A DNA stretch of 64,000 nt. Origin: Jacaranda mimosifolia. Lineage: Eukaryota; Streptophyta; Magnoliopsida; Lamiales; Bignoniaceae. The notes under the pieces are model-generated. The model did not search any database and was not told where the DNA came from. It was given only the letters and a program-made list of their open reading frames with translations. Location: contig CM032125.1 in NCBI GenBank assembly GCA_018894105.1, positions 62,001 through 126,000 of the forward strand, in the 5' to 3' direction. The translations under genes and the position numbers were made by a program. Shown one piece after another: positions 31,858-44,434 of this stretch. Each line of letters starts with the position of its first letter. The stretch's first letter is position 1.

Positions 31858-33160
31858 ATTGGTCATCTTTTAGTCCCTAATATTAATATATTGTCTCATT
31901 TTAGTTCTCAAAACTACTTTCTAGTGGCATTTTATCAGAAAATTAATCAATATTGACTTTTCAAAAAGCAAAATTTTCAATTTAAGTTTTCATGTTCCAA
32001 TTTAATCCCAATTTAAGGGTATATATTCTACTTTAGTTCTTTATGTCTCTTTTTCTTTTTTCCCTTTTTCAGAAAAAATTGCATTTTACCCCCTATGGAA
32101 ATGGATAAAGGCAAAGAAAAAACTTATTAAAAAAAAAACTTATTTAAAAAAAAGGCAAAAATTTTCCTCGTGTTTTGAAAATCATGAATATCATCTCTTG
32201 CTCCTAATTTGCTTCAATTTAATCCCAATTCTAATATATAAAGACTATATTACCCTTAATTATTTCGTATATTTTCAATTTAATTTATTTATTTATTCAA
32301 GTATATTTTCATATATCTTCTTTCATCCCCTTTAAATTTAAAAACTACTTCTAGTTTTTGTATTTTCATTTCTCCAATTTATTCCACTTTTTTCATTTTT
32401 TATCTATTATATATAAATATAAATATTATATGTACATATATATAATATATACAAATATATAGTATATATATGTATATATTATACTGCAAAAGTAATAAAG
32501 GATTTATTAATATTTTATGTCATGCATTTCTCCACCACACCCCCATTTTTGTATAATAAATTTATATATATAATATATACAAAAATGAAAAATGTTAAAT
32601 AAATAAAAAAAATAAAAAGAAAAAAAAAATAGTTTTAAAATTTAAAGGGAACGAAAGAAATATATGAAAATATACTTTAAAAAATAAATAAATTAAATTG
32701 AAAATATCGAAAATAATTAAGGGTAGTATAATCTTTATTTGTTAATATTTGGATTAAATTGAAGCAAATTAGGAGTGAGATGCGGTTTCCATAATTCTCA
32801 AAACACGAGAAGGTTTTTTTGCCCTTTTTTTTAAATAAGTTTTTTTTTTTTTTTTGTGTTTTTCCATTTTCATAAGGGACAAAAATGCAATTTTCTTCTT
32901 CTTCTTCAAAAAAAAAAATATTAAATAAATAAGTGACATAAGGAATAAAGTGGAATATAAAACCTTAAATTGATAATTTTGCTCTTAAAAAGTCAAAATT
33001 AATCAATTTTTCAATCAAATACCACTAAAAAGTAGTTTTCGTGATTAAAGTAGAACAACATATTAGCATTATGAACTAAAAGATGAACTTTTGAACATTG
33101 CAGATTAAAATGATTTTAGAGTAAAACTTTAAGAACTAATTATATGATTTGCCCAATTAT
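31858..33160. mobile_element. Foldback (long inverted repeat) element, about 1.3 kb
   Basis: Two arms of roughly 500-600 bp are inverted copies of each other. For example, 'catcttttag' and 'gacttttcaaaaagcaaaattt' on the left pair with 'gctcttaaaaagtcaaaa' and 'ctaaaagatgaa' on the right. Paired segments continue inward ('ctcctaatttgcttcaatttaatcc' against 'ggattaaattgaagcaaattagg') to an AT-rich loop near 32410-32580. The sequence paralogous to this site near 36320 lacks it. A related half element lies at 43190-43510. No coding capacity. Confidence 0.7.
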
Positions 33161-34250
33161 TTTATTTAACATTTCTAGGTATTCAAAAATATTATCTCAT
33201 AAGATAATATTATCTTATAAGAGTTTTAATTTGGACAGACTTTCCAATCAAACTCATATGTGAGTTTGTAAGAAGACGTATGTGGTTATAATGTTAGTTC
33301 ATCTCAAATGCAAAGTGAGTAGAAGAAAATTCAAAATTCTACCAGTTTTCAAACTTAGTTATTCTTAACTTTAAAGTCATTGTGACTACCAATGAAAACA
33401 CATGCTAGCCCAATATTAAGTTCTTATAAGACTAATAAAAAATATTCTCGTAAATAAATAAATAATAAATATTTATTTTCTTGGACCCATGTGCACGTGC
33501 ATACCCTGGTGCTAGGAATGTTTATATTAAATACAAAAATATTTTAATTTTTTTCTTTTCTCCATATGTTACTCCAAATTTTATGATAAATTAAACTTGT
33601 AGTGAGACATCTAGGATAAAAGATATATTTATGAGCAACTTAATTTCCAACAACAATTCACTCAACAAGGAATAAGATATATTTACATAAGTAGTGGTGG
33701 CAATTTGGGTGGGTCGTGTGGGTTCGGGTAATTGGGTTGATGTAGGAGTATAATATTAATTTCCTCAATCCAAACATAACCCAACATGATAACAACTTGA
33801 TAGTACTCAACCCTAATCCAACATGGTTCATATCAGTTCAAGTCTAGTTGTTGTTTTTCCATGTGTACGCTTATTAAGATTTACTTCATTAAAAATTTAG
33901 CACTCATCCTCCTTTTATTCACTAGGAAATAAAATACTCATCGGCAACTTGTTGTTACCTCTAATTAAACTTTTTCTAATTATCAGTACTGGTGGTGCTA
34001 AAATAGATGCAGGGTTCTAACATTAACCTTGATTCTTTAATTTTTATCTAGTAATAAATTAATTGTTAAAAATTTTCAAAAATTAATAAAATTGTTTTTC
34101 TTGGAAATATGTGCACATGCCCAAGTGCCAACTGTATTTACGTTAAATGCAAATATAATATGGTCTTCCTCCCTCCGCTTCCTTCAAGTTTTATATTAAA
34201 CTAACCTTGCCGTGAAACATCTATTTATAAAGTGTATTATGCTTTCACAC

Positions 34251-35173
34251 GGGTGAAATGTATTTTATCCCCTTATAAACAGCCCAATGAACTGAAAACT
34301 TTCTATATATTTTTAATTGGCACAAAACCCTTTATATTTTTTAATAATTTACGAAAAAAGGTTCGTATAGAATGTCAGTAATATATGCGCTATATGTGCA
34401 ATTTTTTCTTTTTTTTGAGGCTATTTGATGCGAATGACCTATTTGCCATTTTATCACAATAAAAAGAAATATCATTCATTTTGCCAGTTTTGTGGAGGTG
34501 GAGGGCATTACTATAGCTTATCTCAAACAAAAACTGGGATGCATGCTGTGGTTTTAATTATCTTAGTCAAGAAAAACTTTTTCTTAGATGTTAAGTTGAT
34601 ATTGTTTAGGAGTTGATGAAAGTTGTTCTCTTATGAGTTTTTAATTAGAAGTTTGACCATAAAATGAAGGAGACTGGATAGTAGATAAAATGCTTCACAT
34701 CAATATAATGCCAAACAAACAAAAAACAACATTGAGAGAATACCATGGTAGAATCAGAAAGTGGACAAATATATGACAATGTGATAAATTAATATATGGC
34801 AATAGAGTGGTCCAACAATTTATGCCTCAAAAATGACAAATTGTTTGCTTACTACGGAATATCCTAAAATCATCAAATCCACAAAAGAAAAGGAGGATAA
34901 GAGCTTAGATTCATGGTAGATTAAGGTTTAAGGTTTTTCATCGTGTGAGAGAGGACCAATTTCATATTGCTCAATTGGGAGAAAAGAAGGTATTGCCTTT
35001 GACATCTAAAGGAGGATAATTTGGTCTTTTCATATATCTAAAAAATATTTAAGTGAATTGGGGAGAGTGAGCAAATTATTCAGAAAATACAAAGGGGTTT
35101 ATGCCAATTAGAAATATACTTGGGGTTTTCAACCAACTAAGTTCTTTACAAAGGGATAAAATGCATTTAGCCC
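34251..35173. mobile_element. Non-autonomous TIR transposon, about 920 bp
   Basis: The left end GGGTGAAATGTATTTTATCC matches the inverted right end GGGCTAAATGCATTTTATCC, and similarity continues about 80 bp (both reach '...aattggca.aaacccctttat'-like sequence). Copy 1 of the host repeat has an empty site at about 31046-31053. CTTTC on both sides (34242-34246 and 35174-35178) is a candidate 5-bp duplication, with 4 extra bases on the left. The 63-codon ORF inside is not convincing. Superfamily unresolved (Mutator-like possible). Confidence 0.65.
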
Positions 35174-35776
35174 CTTTCGTAAGTGTACTATACTAGTTTC
35201 TCCATATTCCATTATACATTTCAACAACTCTCACTTAGCATGTAGTATGATATATTCCCATAACTATATATGTTGATGAACTTTAAAAAGGGTCTTCCGG
35301 ATTTTTACTACCTAGTATAGATAAATCAAAGTTATAATGAAGTTAAATTAAGGTGGCCATAGCTCAAACCAAGATGTGGCATACATAAACATACAATTTT
35401 CTGATAAGTTCATTGTATACTTAAGTACATTTGTTGTCATGCACTGTACCTTCACCTTAGTGTCACAAACACTTAAACATAAAATTTCAAGCTTTTATCA
35501 AAATGAGTACCGCATCTTACGTTTATATAGGTGAAGTTTCTATATGCATATATACAAATATCAATATTTACTTCGTTAAAATTTTGGACCTCATCCTCTT
35601 TTTATTCAACATTCAAAAATAAAGTACTTGTCTCGACAACTTGCTGTTATCTTTGAACTTCTTTTTAACTAATGGTAGTGTTAGAAAAATGTAGGATTCC
35701 AATTTAAACTACCCATGATTCCTTTTTGCTTGTTTCTTTTTCTTTTACTTTTTATTTACAGATGTGCACACACTAA

Positions 35777-36096
35777 GAGCCCGTTTTGTTTTATTTCCAA
35801 ATCCAATTCCCACTAATTTTATTATTCCAAAACTAAAAATCATCACTTTTTAAAATTTTTCACCCAACCCAATTTCAATTTTCATTTTCAAAATACATTC
35901 TCCAATAACCTATATATCTTCTCTTTCTATTCCATTATTTCTATCTCTCTCCACCTATAACCTACATAATCATTACATTTCCAAACATTTCATCTAAATA
36001 TATTTCAATTTCCACATCACATCACATAACTAATTTTTACCATTTTAGAAATGGTGGAAATGGAAATTGGAAATGGAAATAAAACCAAACGTGCTC
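35777..36096. mobile_element. Tourist-like (PIF/Harbinger) MITE, 320 bp
   Basis: The TIR GAGCCCGTTTTGTTTTATTT (left) pairs with GAGCACGTTTGGTTTTATTT (right, inverted). It is flanked by TAA on both sides (35774-35776 and 36097-36099), the target duplication typical of this superfamily. Copy 1 of the host repeat shows the empty site at 31611-31620. A diverged relative sits at 45404-45667. Confidence 0.75.
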
Positions 36097-36330
36097 TAAG
36101 AATTCATTAGAGTTTGATCTTCAAACCTTATACATACACATAAATATGAGAACAACGTTATCGAGTGAATGACAACTTGCCACTTGTAATTCTTTTATAT
36201 CTAGCAATAAATGAATGACAAGATTTTTATGTGAAGATATCTCACTAGTTCCATTTTTTCTCAAATAAGTAAAATTGATATTTAAATTGACCGTTGCTTA
36301 AATTGCAATCAAGCTGATGATGAAACAGAG

Positions 36331-37079
36331 CTGAGTCCATCTTTCTTGCAAAATTCGTTAATCATCCATGTGATATTGTAGCATCTACATCTGATCAAAA
36401 AAATTTGTATATTAATAAACACATCGTTTCTAACTTAATTATTAACTGAACTGACCACTATGGATTTGGTCCCATACTAAAGGAATCTTAAAGATTATAT
36501 ACATATATTGGGTCCGAATCTCCACCCATGTGGTGGTATTTATCTATTCTATGTAGCTTTTGGATCAATTAATTAACAAAATTACCGTTTACCGCTGCAC
36601 TAGTGTTTTTTATTCTTTGGAAACATTCTTTTAAAAAATCCAAATAACAATGGCAATTTAACCATTTTGCCCTCAGCTTAAAAAATTTAACAAACAATTA
36701 AATAATTACAGAAATATATTTATGCTTCATGACAGGAATAAGCTACTTCTGAACTTTTTACAAACCTAAAAATTTGAGAAATTAAAATTTCACTCATTTC
36801 TTCCCCCCTTTTCTCGCTAAAAACATATAATATGGTTTAAGGTACAAATGAACAAGATATCAACAAAAAATTAATACAAAGATATTATTTTTCGATGACA
36901 ATTAGCTCACCATCAAGTTAGCATGTTGATTTTTAATATAGCCAGATATCAAAACCTTGAAATTAGGTTTTTAGTCTAGATATGAAGAGGATATTTGGAA
37001 GTGCTTAAAAGCTTTCTAAACTATTTTTATAAGATATAAAAATGTTATTCCATCTCAAATAGAAACGAGTAGAAGGAAA
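36331..37079. other. AT-rich intergenic stretch, nothing recognised
   Basis: No coding signature, no terminal repeats and no RNA gene visible. Confidence 0.5.
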
Positions 37080-37600
37080 TTCAAAATTTTGCCAGCTTTC
37101 AAACTTAGTCATTCTTAACTCTAAAGTCGTTATTACTATCAACAATAGCACATGCTAGCGCAATAAATGCAGTTATTATAAAATTAATAAAAAATCAATA
37201 TCCAAAATAAATAAATAAAAAATATTTATTTTCTAAGAAACATATCCACGAGGCTCAAGTGCCAAGAATACGATTATACTGAATACAAAATTATATAATT
37301 TTTTCTTCTGTCCATCTTTTACTCCAAATTTTGTGATAAATTAAACTTGTATTGAGACATCTTGGACAAAAAATATATTTATAATTAAGCTACTTTCCAA
37401 CAACTGTACTTCACTCAGCAAGTAACAATTATATTCCCATAACTATGTTCACACATGTTAGAGAGTGTCTTTCGAATTCCTATTACTATACGTAAATCAA
37501 AGTTAAATTGAAATCAATGGTGGCAATAGATTAAATTAATCAAGATCTCATGTGTTCTAATCAGAAATGTGGCATAAAAGACATGTAATTTTTCATTGAT
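37080..37600. repeat. CNL upstream-unit, partial copy 3
   Basis: Similar to 33340-33690 ('caaacttagt.attcttaact', 'acatgctagc', 'aacttgta.tgagacatct'). It holds the empty target site TTTTA (37317-37321) matching the solo LTR insertion point. Confidence 0.6.
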
Positions 37601-37884
37601 TTGATTAAAAGCTTAAGCAAATTTATGGGGAAAATTATTTTTTTAGTCCTATAGATTTCCCAATTATAAATCAATTTATCATATATGTTACGCAATTTCA
37701 CATATAGTCCTATAAGTTAATAAAATTTACACATTTAGTCCAAAAGTCACTAGAATTTGAAAATTTGGACAAAAAATTTGACTGGCACTCCAAAATTTGT
37801 TGAACTTAAGAATTTTCGCTTAGGTGGCAAATCTCCAACTAACGTGGTACCTTGTTGAATGACATGAATATCTACACATATATT

Positions 37885-38098
37885 TATATAAATATATGTA
37901 TATATATTTATACATATATTTATACATACACATATAATATGCACACACATATATACACATATTTATATAAATAAATATTTTTATCAAAATATATATAAAT
38001 ATATGTATATATATTTATACATATATTTATACATACACATATAATATGCACACACATATATACACATATTTATATAAATAAATATTTTTATCAAAATA
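37885..38098. repeat. Perfect tandem duplication, 2 x 107 bp
   Basis: 37885-37991 and 37992-38098 appear identical base for base. Each is AT-rich with an 'acacacatatatacac' core. A CATA microsatellite follows at about 38127-38148. Confidence 0.85.
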
Positions 38099-38344
38099 TA
38101 ATATTTTAATATGCTCACAGATATTTATGTACATACATACATACATACATCACACACCCATCCCGACCGCCATCCCCCCCATCCCAGCCTTACTACAGCT
38201 AGACTGGCCCATCCCCTCCCCTTAAACACCTAGCTACCATGGTCAGCTAGCCATGGCAGCCATTGGCTGCAGCAGCAGCATGGATAGATGACATGGCCAT
38301 GGTGGCCGCTGCAAACTTCTAGGCGCCATTTGGCACCCCTTCTC

Positions 38345-41002
38345 AAGATAACTCCTAAGTTGAGTTATCACTAATTCAAACTTGAAATATAAATCAAATG
38401 ATAATTAGGGAATCTGAAATTTAACCAACTCAAAGGAAAACAACTTGCACTAACCCAAAAGATCACTTTATTGAGCAAAATATGTACAACTAAGTATCTT
38501 AGGTTCAATACAAATATTCACATAACATCTCTTAGATAGCTGTCTCGATCAAGTGTAGACTATATATACAATCATAACACCTAATCTGTTACAAAATAAA
38601 CATTCAAACCAAAGCACAAGTCCCCACTTTTCACTTAGACCTATCTGGGAAAAATAAAGAATAACAAGGAGGTTAAGTCCTAAGGATTTAGTGAGGAAAA
38701 AGAAAATGACAGGATTGAAAGGAAAATTATTGAGACACAAAAGTTAATAAACAAATCAGTAACAAGCAAGAGTTTTTAACATGAATCAACAATGTATAAG
38801 ATACCATGATATCGAATTAAGAGGCTATTGATCATTCCATTCTTATTACTCCTAGTTAATAGCTAGTACCTAGCATCGATACAGCATAAGCAAGATCTCC
38901 TTATTACTCTATTTCTCGAGCACTCAGCTTGGCACATAACAGCTTGCTTTTATGGCATGGTCGACCGTATGCCGGATCCTGCCACTCATAGTTTGCCACC
39001 TCTAGCTACCTGTAAGCTAGGATCGTAGGTGGGTACTAGCCGGAAGACCTGTTACTGTCAGTCAGTTCTGCCCAATCATCTTTCCCAACCTAGCCTGGAG
39101 CCTAATTTCTCATGGCATCCCTTTAGGTTGAATATAAGAAGGGATAGAAGTAATACGGGGTTAGCCGACAAGGTTGTAGGGTACAAGTAATAGAAAATGA
39201 ATAAGAGTTTTAGACACCATAACAAAAACAAACCAGTTTTTAGTTAAACAAGAATTGATGAAAACATACCTTCATGGGAGTTTATGAAACAATATGGATA
39301 ACACAAAGTATTCAAACAAGTAAGGATTTCAATAATCGAGGTTTATATTTTTCTCAGAAGAATTGCATGCTGAACTATCACAAGGGTTTATAATGTAAAA
39401 CCAGAGTGGTAGACCCTCACAAGGGTTACACATTAGATAACAGACAACAATCGAGATTTCAAGTAATATACAATTTCAATAAACACGATACAATTGATAC
39501 AGAGATAGAAACCCTTATAGTGGTTTATCACAATAACAAATAGGTACAAGAAAGTGCCAAATTGGCATAACCTTATCTCCAAAGTCTCAAAAGGCAGTCA
39601 CAGTCAATAGCTTACAGGTCCTTTGGAACTACTTTATCGTCACCTAATCAAATGAGCATATTTACAATCAAAATCCACATTCAATCTCAATAATTACTAT
39701 TGTACAACCAACGTTCCCAAAATCATTAGTTATTATCTTAATACAGTAATATTTAGGGTTCTATTGGTGCTATTGGTACAAAATGTGCTAATTAAGCCAT
39801 TATAGCATATATAGTCACGAGATTTGCACTAGTTTCGGTAAAGAAATACAATCATGTCCTAAATTATATATTCAACCTTGCAGAATAACTTAATTAATCC
39901 TAGTTAGCATACGATGTGACATATTCGGGTCCACTAAACTATAAAATAATCCATGCATGAGAATATGTATACTAATCATTTATCAATTCTTCATTCTTGG
40001 CATAGTACACGGGAAATGAGAGTAACAGTACAACATATATATACACACACAATATCTCCAATGCAACTTCTTTATCAAAGATTCGATTATTGAAGCCCCA
40101 AAAAAAAAATTGTGTGCACTTCTACGATCATTGCGATGAGTTGAAGATGCTATCTCTCCACTGTCGCTGCTAGAATAGGCTAAAACCACTACTAAAATAT
40201 GCATTTCAGCCTCAGTAGTCCAAATCTATGGTAAATTTCAAGCTCAATTGCTTGGAAAACCCTGAATTTCAACCCCCAAAACCTAGCAACACCACTCACC
40301 GCCATTGCTCGAAGCTTTAATTCCACCATTGCTGCCACTCCAGACTTGAATGCAAGGTCGCCAACTTCTTCTTAGAGCTGAACATAACACAACCCACTGC
40401 TCACAACATAAGTTCAGTTGCCTGGAGAAGAAAACCCATCATCATTGCCGTGGCCGAGACTTAAGCTTTGATTCCCAGTGATTCTTCAATGGCCTCAAAC
40501 TTGCATATGATATGATTAGGTTGTTGGTGAGGAGATGAAGGTAGTGAAAGTCTCAGTTTTTCCATCTCAAGGTGTCACTAGGGTGATCGTTGGAGAGAGA
40601 GAGATGGATGCGGTGAGGAAGAAGGAAAAATGAAGAAGAAATGGGGGGAGGAAATAAAATTGATATATTTAAAAGGTAGATTTTTAGAAACTCTCAATAG
40701 CCCCCCAAAACTTCATTACTATTCTCAATTGCATCCTCCAACTTATGAAAATACAACTTTGACCCAGTTCACCTAGAAGGCTTCCATGCAAACCCCCCTA
40801 AAGTTTTAAATGTCGTCTAATCAAGTCTTATTTAATTATGAATGGGCCCCAAAACTTTAAAGAGCTGTTCAATTTGGTTTTCTCAAATTTTCAAATTAAC
40901 TCCAAAACTTTACAAATAAATAATTAAAATAATTCTAAATTTCATAAAAAAAGTAATAACTTATAAATTCATACCAATCATGAAATATTTAGGGGTTTTA
41001 CA
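38345..41002 (-). repeat. Ty3/gypsy LTR (copy B), 3' LTR of a minus-strand element
   Basis: The right end reads ...ggggttttaca and is followed by 'aatctccccttctt', the complement of a purine tract. The integrase remnant follows, so this is the LTR beyond pol. It matches 1-831 over 40187-41002. The left terminus was not resolved; 38345 is only where LTR-like sequence clearly begins, after a GC-richer patch (38150-38340). Short ORFs inside are fortuitous. Confidence 0.6.
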
Positions 41003-42750
41003 AATCTCCCCTTCTTAAAAAAATCTGGTCCTAAGATTCTTACTCGAATGTTGGAAGAATTTGAGATATTGTTAGCGCATGAGATCTTTTCTCTCCCATG
41101 TTGCTTCTTCCACGTTATTGTTGCGCTACAATACTTTCACCTAGATAATCTTTCAATTCTTAAGTTCTCGAAATTGACAATCCATGATGCAAACCTGCTG
41201 TTCTTCATACGTCATATCACTTTTCAACTGCAGATGCTCATGTGAAATGACGTGAGAATGATTAGGATAGTGCTTTTAAAGTTGTGACACGTGAAAGACA
41301 TCATGTATTCCCGTCAAGCCTTGGGGTAGCATGAGACAGTAAGCTACTTGTCTAATTCTTTTGACATATCTCATAGGGTCCAACATATCTTGGACTAAGC
41401 TTCCCACCTTTACCAATTATTCTAACCCCTTTCCTTAGGGACACCTTGAGAAATATTTGATCACCAACTTTAAATTCTAAATCCAAATTGAAGCCATATT
41501 TGGTTATGCTTAAGCGAATTGGATTGCTTAGTTGAAGAATTAATTATGGAGATCTTGATTTGAAGGTATAAGTTGAAATCGGAAAAATGGAGGTTCTGAA
41601 GATGTGGGTTGTGGCATCAAGTACATGGGAATCAAAAAATGGCATGGGAATTACAATATATGTATAGCAATTTCCAATTTTACCTTTTCGGATTATATTA
41701 ATAATTCTAGTTGATAAAAAATTGTAAGATAATAATTTAAAAAATTGAAAGACAATTTAATATAGTTCTGTAAAATAACTTCTATTTTAAAGAAAAAAAA
41801 AACTTTTCTTTGATATTAGTATAGATAAATATATATTTTTAAATTATTATTTAACTGAAAAAACATAAAATATATACAAAAACTAGATCTGGCATCACCA
41901 ACTACATGAAAAGTAAATACAAAAAAAAAAAAAAAAGGAATTACAATAAGATATATCAAAACCCAAAATAGAACATCTCTTTTCGTTCTCCACATGTTTT
42001 CCAACTACACCATGCACCAAAAACATTCTCAATTATTCTCTCAAGATATCTGAAGCACAACCAAAAACAACATATTTATTTTCCCTTTAGTGATAGGATT
42101 CATGCTATATGCATAGATAAGAAATTTGCATGAATTAGCTGGAACTCATACGGGCATGCAGCACGACCGAAGGAATCAGCTCCAATTGATTAATATAATG
42201 GAAATTTAATACACTGCCTATAACTACAAACAAATAAGATGTATAGGTGGTATACAACATATTAATGTATGATTGCATGAAATAATCTACCAAGTTGAAC
42301 AGTTACAATTATCGATAACCTAATCAATCAGTTGCGAGCTTTTGAAGCACTAGTACCTTGGAAAGAATGAAGCTATTTACAAATGAATAAGCCCAACTTG
42401 AAATTGCCTGCGTGCCTGCCTGGTTTCCAGATTTCTGTTTTGTGTTATTTCTGCCTGTAGAAGTTGAATTTCATCAGCCTTGTTTGAAGTCTCATAGAAA
42501 TCTCATCGATAAAGGTATTCTGCTCTGCTATTCTGCATTGATTGACAAAGAGGTCCATTTTCAATATATGAATGTTGATCTCTTAGGACATCTAACCATG
42601 TTTTGGTTTTGCCTAACACAAAATTATGATGCAAATTTTATAAACATCATCCTTAAATAATCTGCCAAGTTCAAGGTGGTTCGATGAGCATCACGTTAGA
42701 ACTACAATTATTTAATCTTCTACATCAATTATAGACAACAATGATTACAA
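40187..42750. repeat. Segmental duplication, copy B
   Basis: Same order and orientation as 1-2668, with moderate divergence, a deletion near 41640 and shorter sequence near 42600. Both end at 'gattacaaa'. Confidence 0.8.
41020..41515 (-). pseudogene. Ty3/gypsy integrase C-terminal remnant, copy B
   Basis: Minus-strand pieces VGDQIFLKVSLRKGV and KLSPRYVGPYEI identify the end of a gypsy integrase. Stops and shifts follow, for example within the DVFHVS-like region. It is the duplicate of 843-1320 and equally dead. Confidence 0.75.
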
Positions 42751-43189
42751 ATGGATGCTAGGCTCATTCTGATCGAAACTACATCATTCTGGTTAAAGGA
42801 TTGAGGCCACCTAATGAAGGCTATTGGCTATAACCTGATCGATTAAGAACGTTAATATCCACCACAACAGAAAGGAATCCAAAGGTCGAGTGGCAGTCGA
42901 ATGTCTGTGTGGTCCGAAACGAGTTGGATTTAAGGGCAGTCGAACTGCTTAGAGAGCGTCAAACTAGCTCATGTTCTAGTTGAGTGTTATTGGACTAGGT
43001 CTATTGGGCTATCCCATATCAATAATAATATTACTAATATTATTAATTACAATAATATCACAAATAATATTAATATATCAATAATATATTATTAAATATT
43101 AATAATATTATATGAGCATGTGACTAATATTAGCATCAATTATATATTCACATATATTATACACAAATATATATATACACATGGACATA
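42751..43189. other. Unassigned stretch
   Basis: A non-repetitive 250-bp part followed by an AT-rich run of 'aataatatt' motifs. No gene or element end recognised. Confidence 0.4.
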
Positions 43190-43515
43190 TATTTATAAAA
43201 AGGAAAAAAAGGAAAGTAAAAAAGTAACATAGGGACTAAATTGGAACATAAAATCTTATATAGGGATTAAAGTAGAATATAAAACTTTTTATAGAGACTA
43301 AAGTGGAACATAAAACTATGAATTAATAATTTTGCTCTTAAAAAAGTCAAACTTGGTCAATTTTCCGACAAAAACTACCGAAAAATGATTTTAGGGACTA
43401 AAGTGAAACGATATATTAATTTTAGGAACTGAAAGATGAAATTTTAAATATTGAGGACTAAAGTAACACTAAATCGAAATATCAGGAACTATTAGTGACA
43501 TTTACCCATGGATTA
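43190..43515. repeat. Half of a foldback-type element
   Basis: Shares 'ttgctcttaaaaaagtcaaa', 'ggaactgaaagatgaa' and 'gggactaaagt' phrases with the right arm of 31858-33160 and ends at 'gacatttaccc'. The matching left arm is missing. Confidence 0.5.
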
Positions 43516-44384
43516 AATTGAAATTGTATAATTATATTTTTAGATTAAGTCAACCAACAGCTAGGTTGGGGTGGCAATTTAGAACTCCCATGGGGTACTA
43601 AATAAATATTAATCTAAACTATTGAAGATCTAGAAATAACAAGATATTCATAGATAAAATAACAAAAGAGAAAATATAATGCGACATGATAATATGCAAA
43701 TAAATGTTAAAAAATTGACATTAGAAACTTGCAAAGTGAAAAAATTATCAATTTTATCACATCGGAGTTTCTTGTGATATGTCCAAAACGACTTTAACAA
43801 ACTACTACTTGAGGAAACTACTTGTCATGTATCCAAAATTAACATTAGGTTTGAGGATACTACTTGTGTCTGAACAGCATCATGCTATCTGATCGCCTAA
43901 ATCATCATCATCAACAACAACAATTACAAATTCTGAAGGCTCAAACAGCAACATACGTAGCGGTATGTGTTCTGGTAGGCATGCAATAACTTTGATTACT
44001 TTTTTGGTGATGAACAGCCTACAAATTGATCATGCAAAATTTACTGTCGAGCTAAGCTTGAGGGCCGACCGCTACCATTCTTTCTTACATCATTCATCAA
44101 GCATCTTCAGTAGTTGAAAATTTCATGTATGTATTAATGCTTAACTAAACATCATCAATTAATGATACACCAATTTAAAGGTTGTCCATGGAAACAGATT
44201 TGCCTCTTTTAAATATGACTCATCAGCTATATGATCAGATAGCGACCTTATTATCATTCATCAGTTATGAATTAGAAGTTCTGAAAGCTCAAAGAGAAAA
44301 GAGTAAGCCAACAAAATATATCAAGCCAGACAAAGGCTTCAATAAAGCATAATTAACACTTTAGAGATAGCGATATAAGTAATC
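43516..44384. other. Intergenic, joining the NLR-2 3' flank
   Basis: Nothing recognised up to about 44040. From there the sequence resembles the CNL 3' flank at 59080-59240 ('caatttaaaggttgtccatggaaacagat'). Confidence 0.45.
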
Positions 44385-44393
44385 TCTGACCTG
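44385..44393 (-). promoter_or_regulatory. Putative splice donor 3' of NLR-2
   Basis: Minus-strand CTGATCAG|GTCAGAGATT, intron starting at 44390, the same junction as beside NLR-1 and NLR-6. Confidence 0.5.
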
Positions 44394-44434
44394 ATCAGAA
44401 GCTGAACTAATATCCAGTTTGAAAGAGCAATTAA

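Larger units (their letters stand above)
33350..36330. repeat. CNL upstream-unit, copy 2
   Basis: Paralogue of 27240-31857. It carries two insertions absent from copy 1 (34251-35173 and 35777-36096) but lacks the solo LTR and the foldback element. It contains no gene. Confidence 0.65.

Noticed and set aside
34425..34616. 63-codon ORF with a CGGGGHYYS zinc-finger-like stretch
   Set aside because: It lies inside the non-autonomous TIR transposon, and one Cys/His cluster without spacing is not a domain.
37885..38098. CRISPR-like repeat
   Set aside because: Two adjacent identical units without spacers in plant nuclear DNA; a plain tandem duplication.
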